The notes beneath the pieces were generated by a model. That model did no database searches, was not told the origin of the DNA, and worked only from the letters and a program-made list of their open reading frames with translations. From assembly GCA_020446285.1 (NCBI GenBank), contig JAGREZ010000165.1, forward strand, positions 1-5,578: a DNA stretch of 5,578 nucleotides. The letters are read 5' to 3'. This document shows, piece by piece, positions 5,460 to 5,578 of this stretch (the first letter of the stretch is position 1; each line of letters opens with the position of its first letter). Both the position numbers and the translations under genes were made by a program. The stretch comes from Geminicoccaceae bacterium. Lineage in GTDB: Bacteria > Pseudomonadota > Alphaproteobacteria > Geminicoccales > Geminicoccaceae.

Positions 5460-5578
5460 ATGGACGACCACATTCGCATTCGCGGCGCGCGCGAGCACAA
5501 TCTGAAATCCGTGGATGTCGATATTCCGCGCTTCAGGCTGGTGGTGATGACGGGCCTGTCGGGCTCGGGCAAGTCGTC
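5460..5578 (+). CDS. uvrA: Excinuclease ABC subunit A, N-terminal fragment (runs off right edge)
   Basis: UvrA is the damage-recognition ATPase of nucleotide excision repair. It dimerises, scans DNA with UvrB and then leaves UvrB at the lesion. The 39 visible codons begin [20 protein letters not shown] and reach the first Walker A motif GLSGSGKS (residues 32-39). The RGAREHNLK and [13 protein letters not shown] strings are hallmark UvrA sequence. AGGG at 5451-5454, with 5 bases to the ATG, gives a reasonable ribosome binding site and supports this start. The remaining roughly 900 or more residues, with zinc modules and the second ATPase domain, are outside the window. It is transcribed away from ssb, as in the classic ssb-uvrA divergent pair, but separated from it here by 5.26 kb. 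Confidence 0.96.
   Translation, partial: MDDHIRIRGAREHNLKSVDVDIPRFRLVVMTGLSGSGKS

Noticed and set aside
5133..5498. Minus-strand open frame overlapping the start of uvrA
   Set aside because: It runs antisense into certain uvrA coding sequence and has no recognisable family or clear ribosome binding site.

Overview
The window looks like chromosomal DNA of a GC-rich Gram-negative bacterium, most likely an alphaproteobacterium. The evidence is the style of the SSB and UvrA N-termini, the high GC at third codon positions, the YafY-type WYL regulator and an outer-membrane autotransporter. Genus cannot be fixed from the sequence.

Layout. The left edge holds the 5' part of ssb (single-stranded DNA-binding protein) on the minus strand. 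The right edge holds the 5' part of uvrA (excision-repair ATPase) on the plus strand. These two genes are head-to-head neighbours in E. coli, and I believe in many other proteobacteria. Here about 5.26 kb lies between their start codons. It contains a 1090-aa secreted or surface protein on the plus strand (368-3640), then, convergent to it, a two-gene minus-strand operon: a YafY-like HTH/WYL regulator (5040-4291) and a glutathione S-transferase (4294-3683) joined by a 4-base ATGA overlap. A 419-base intergenic stretch before uvrA holds regulator upstream sequence with an imperfect palindrome, a possible 55-codon small gene with a good ribosome binding site, short inverted repeats and a candidate uvrA promoter.

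The main item is the 1090-aa protein. It has a Sec signal peptide, a long glycine-rich domain of the type that opens with DYLIVGGGGSG and closes with GGDGTVVIAYY (the bacterial relatives of the ALK/LTK glycine-rich fold), four bacterial Ig-like domains, a charged helix, and a C-terminal autotransporter beta-barrel ending in Phe. I read it as a type Va autotransporter that displays a poly-glycine/Ig adhesin-like passenger. Its stop codon lies inside a 16-base tandem duplication.

How the genes fit together. The regulator probably controls its own operon with the GST, a plausible detoxification or stress pair. The autotransporter is a separate unit that shares a 170-base divergent intergenic region with ssb. 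Nothing in the sequence links the surface protein functionally to DNA repair; the ssb and uvrA edges look like conserved backbone around accessory cargo.
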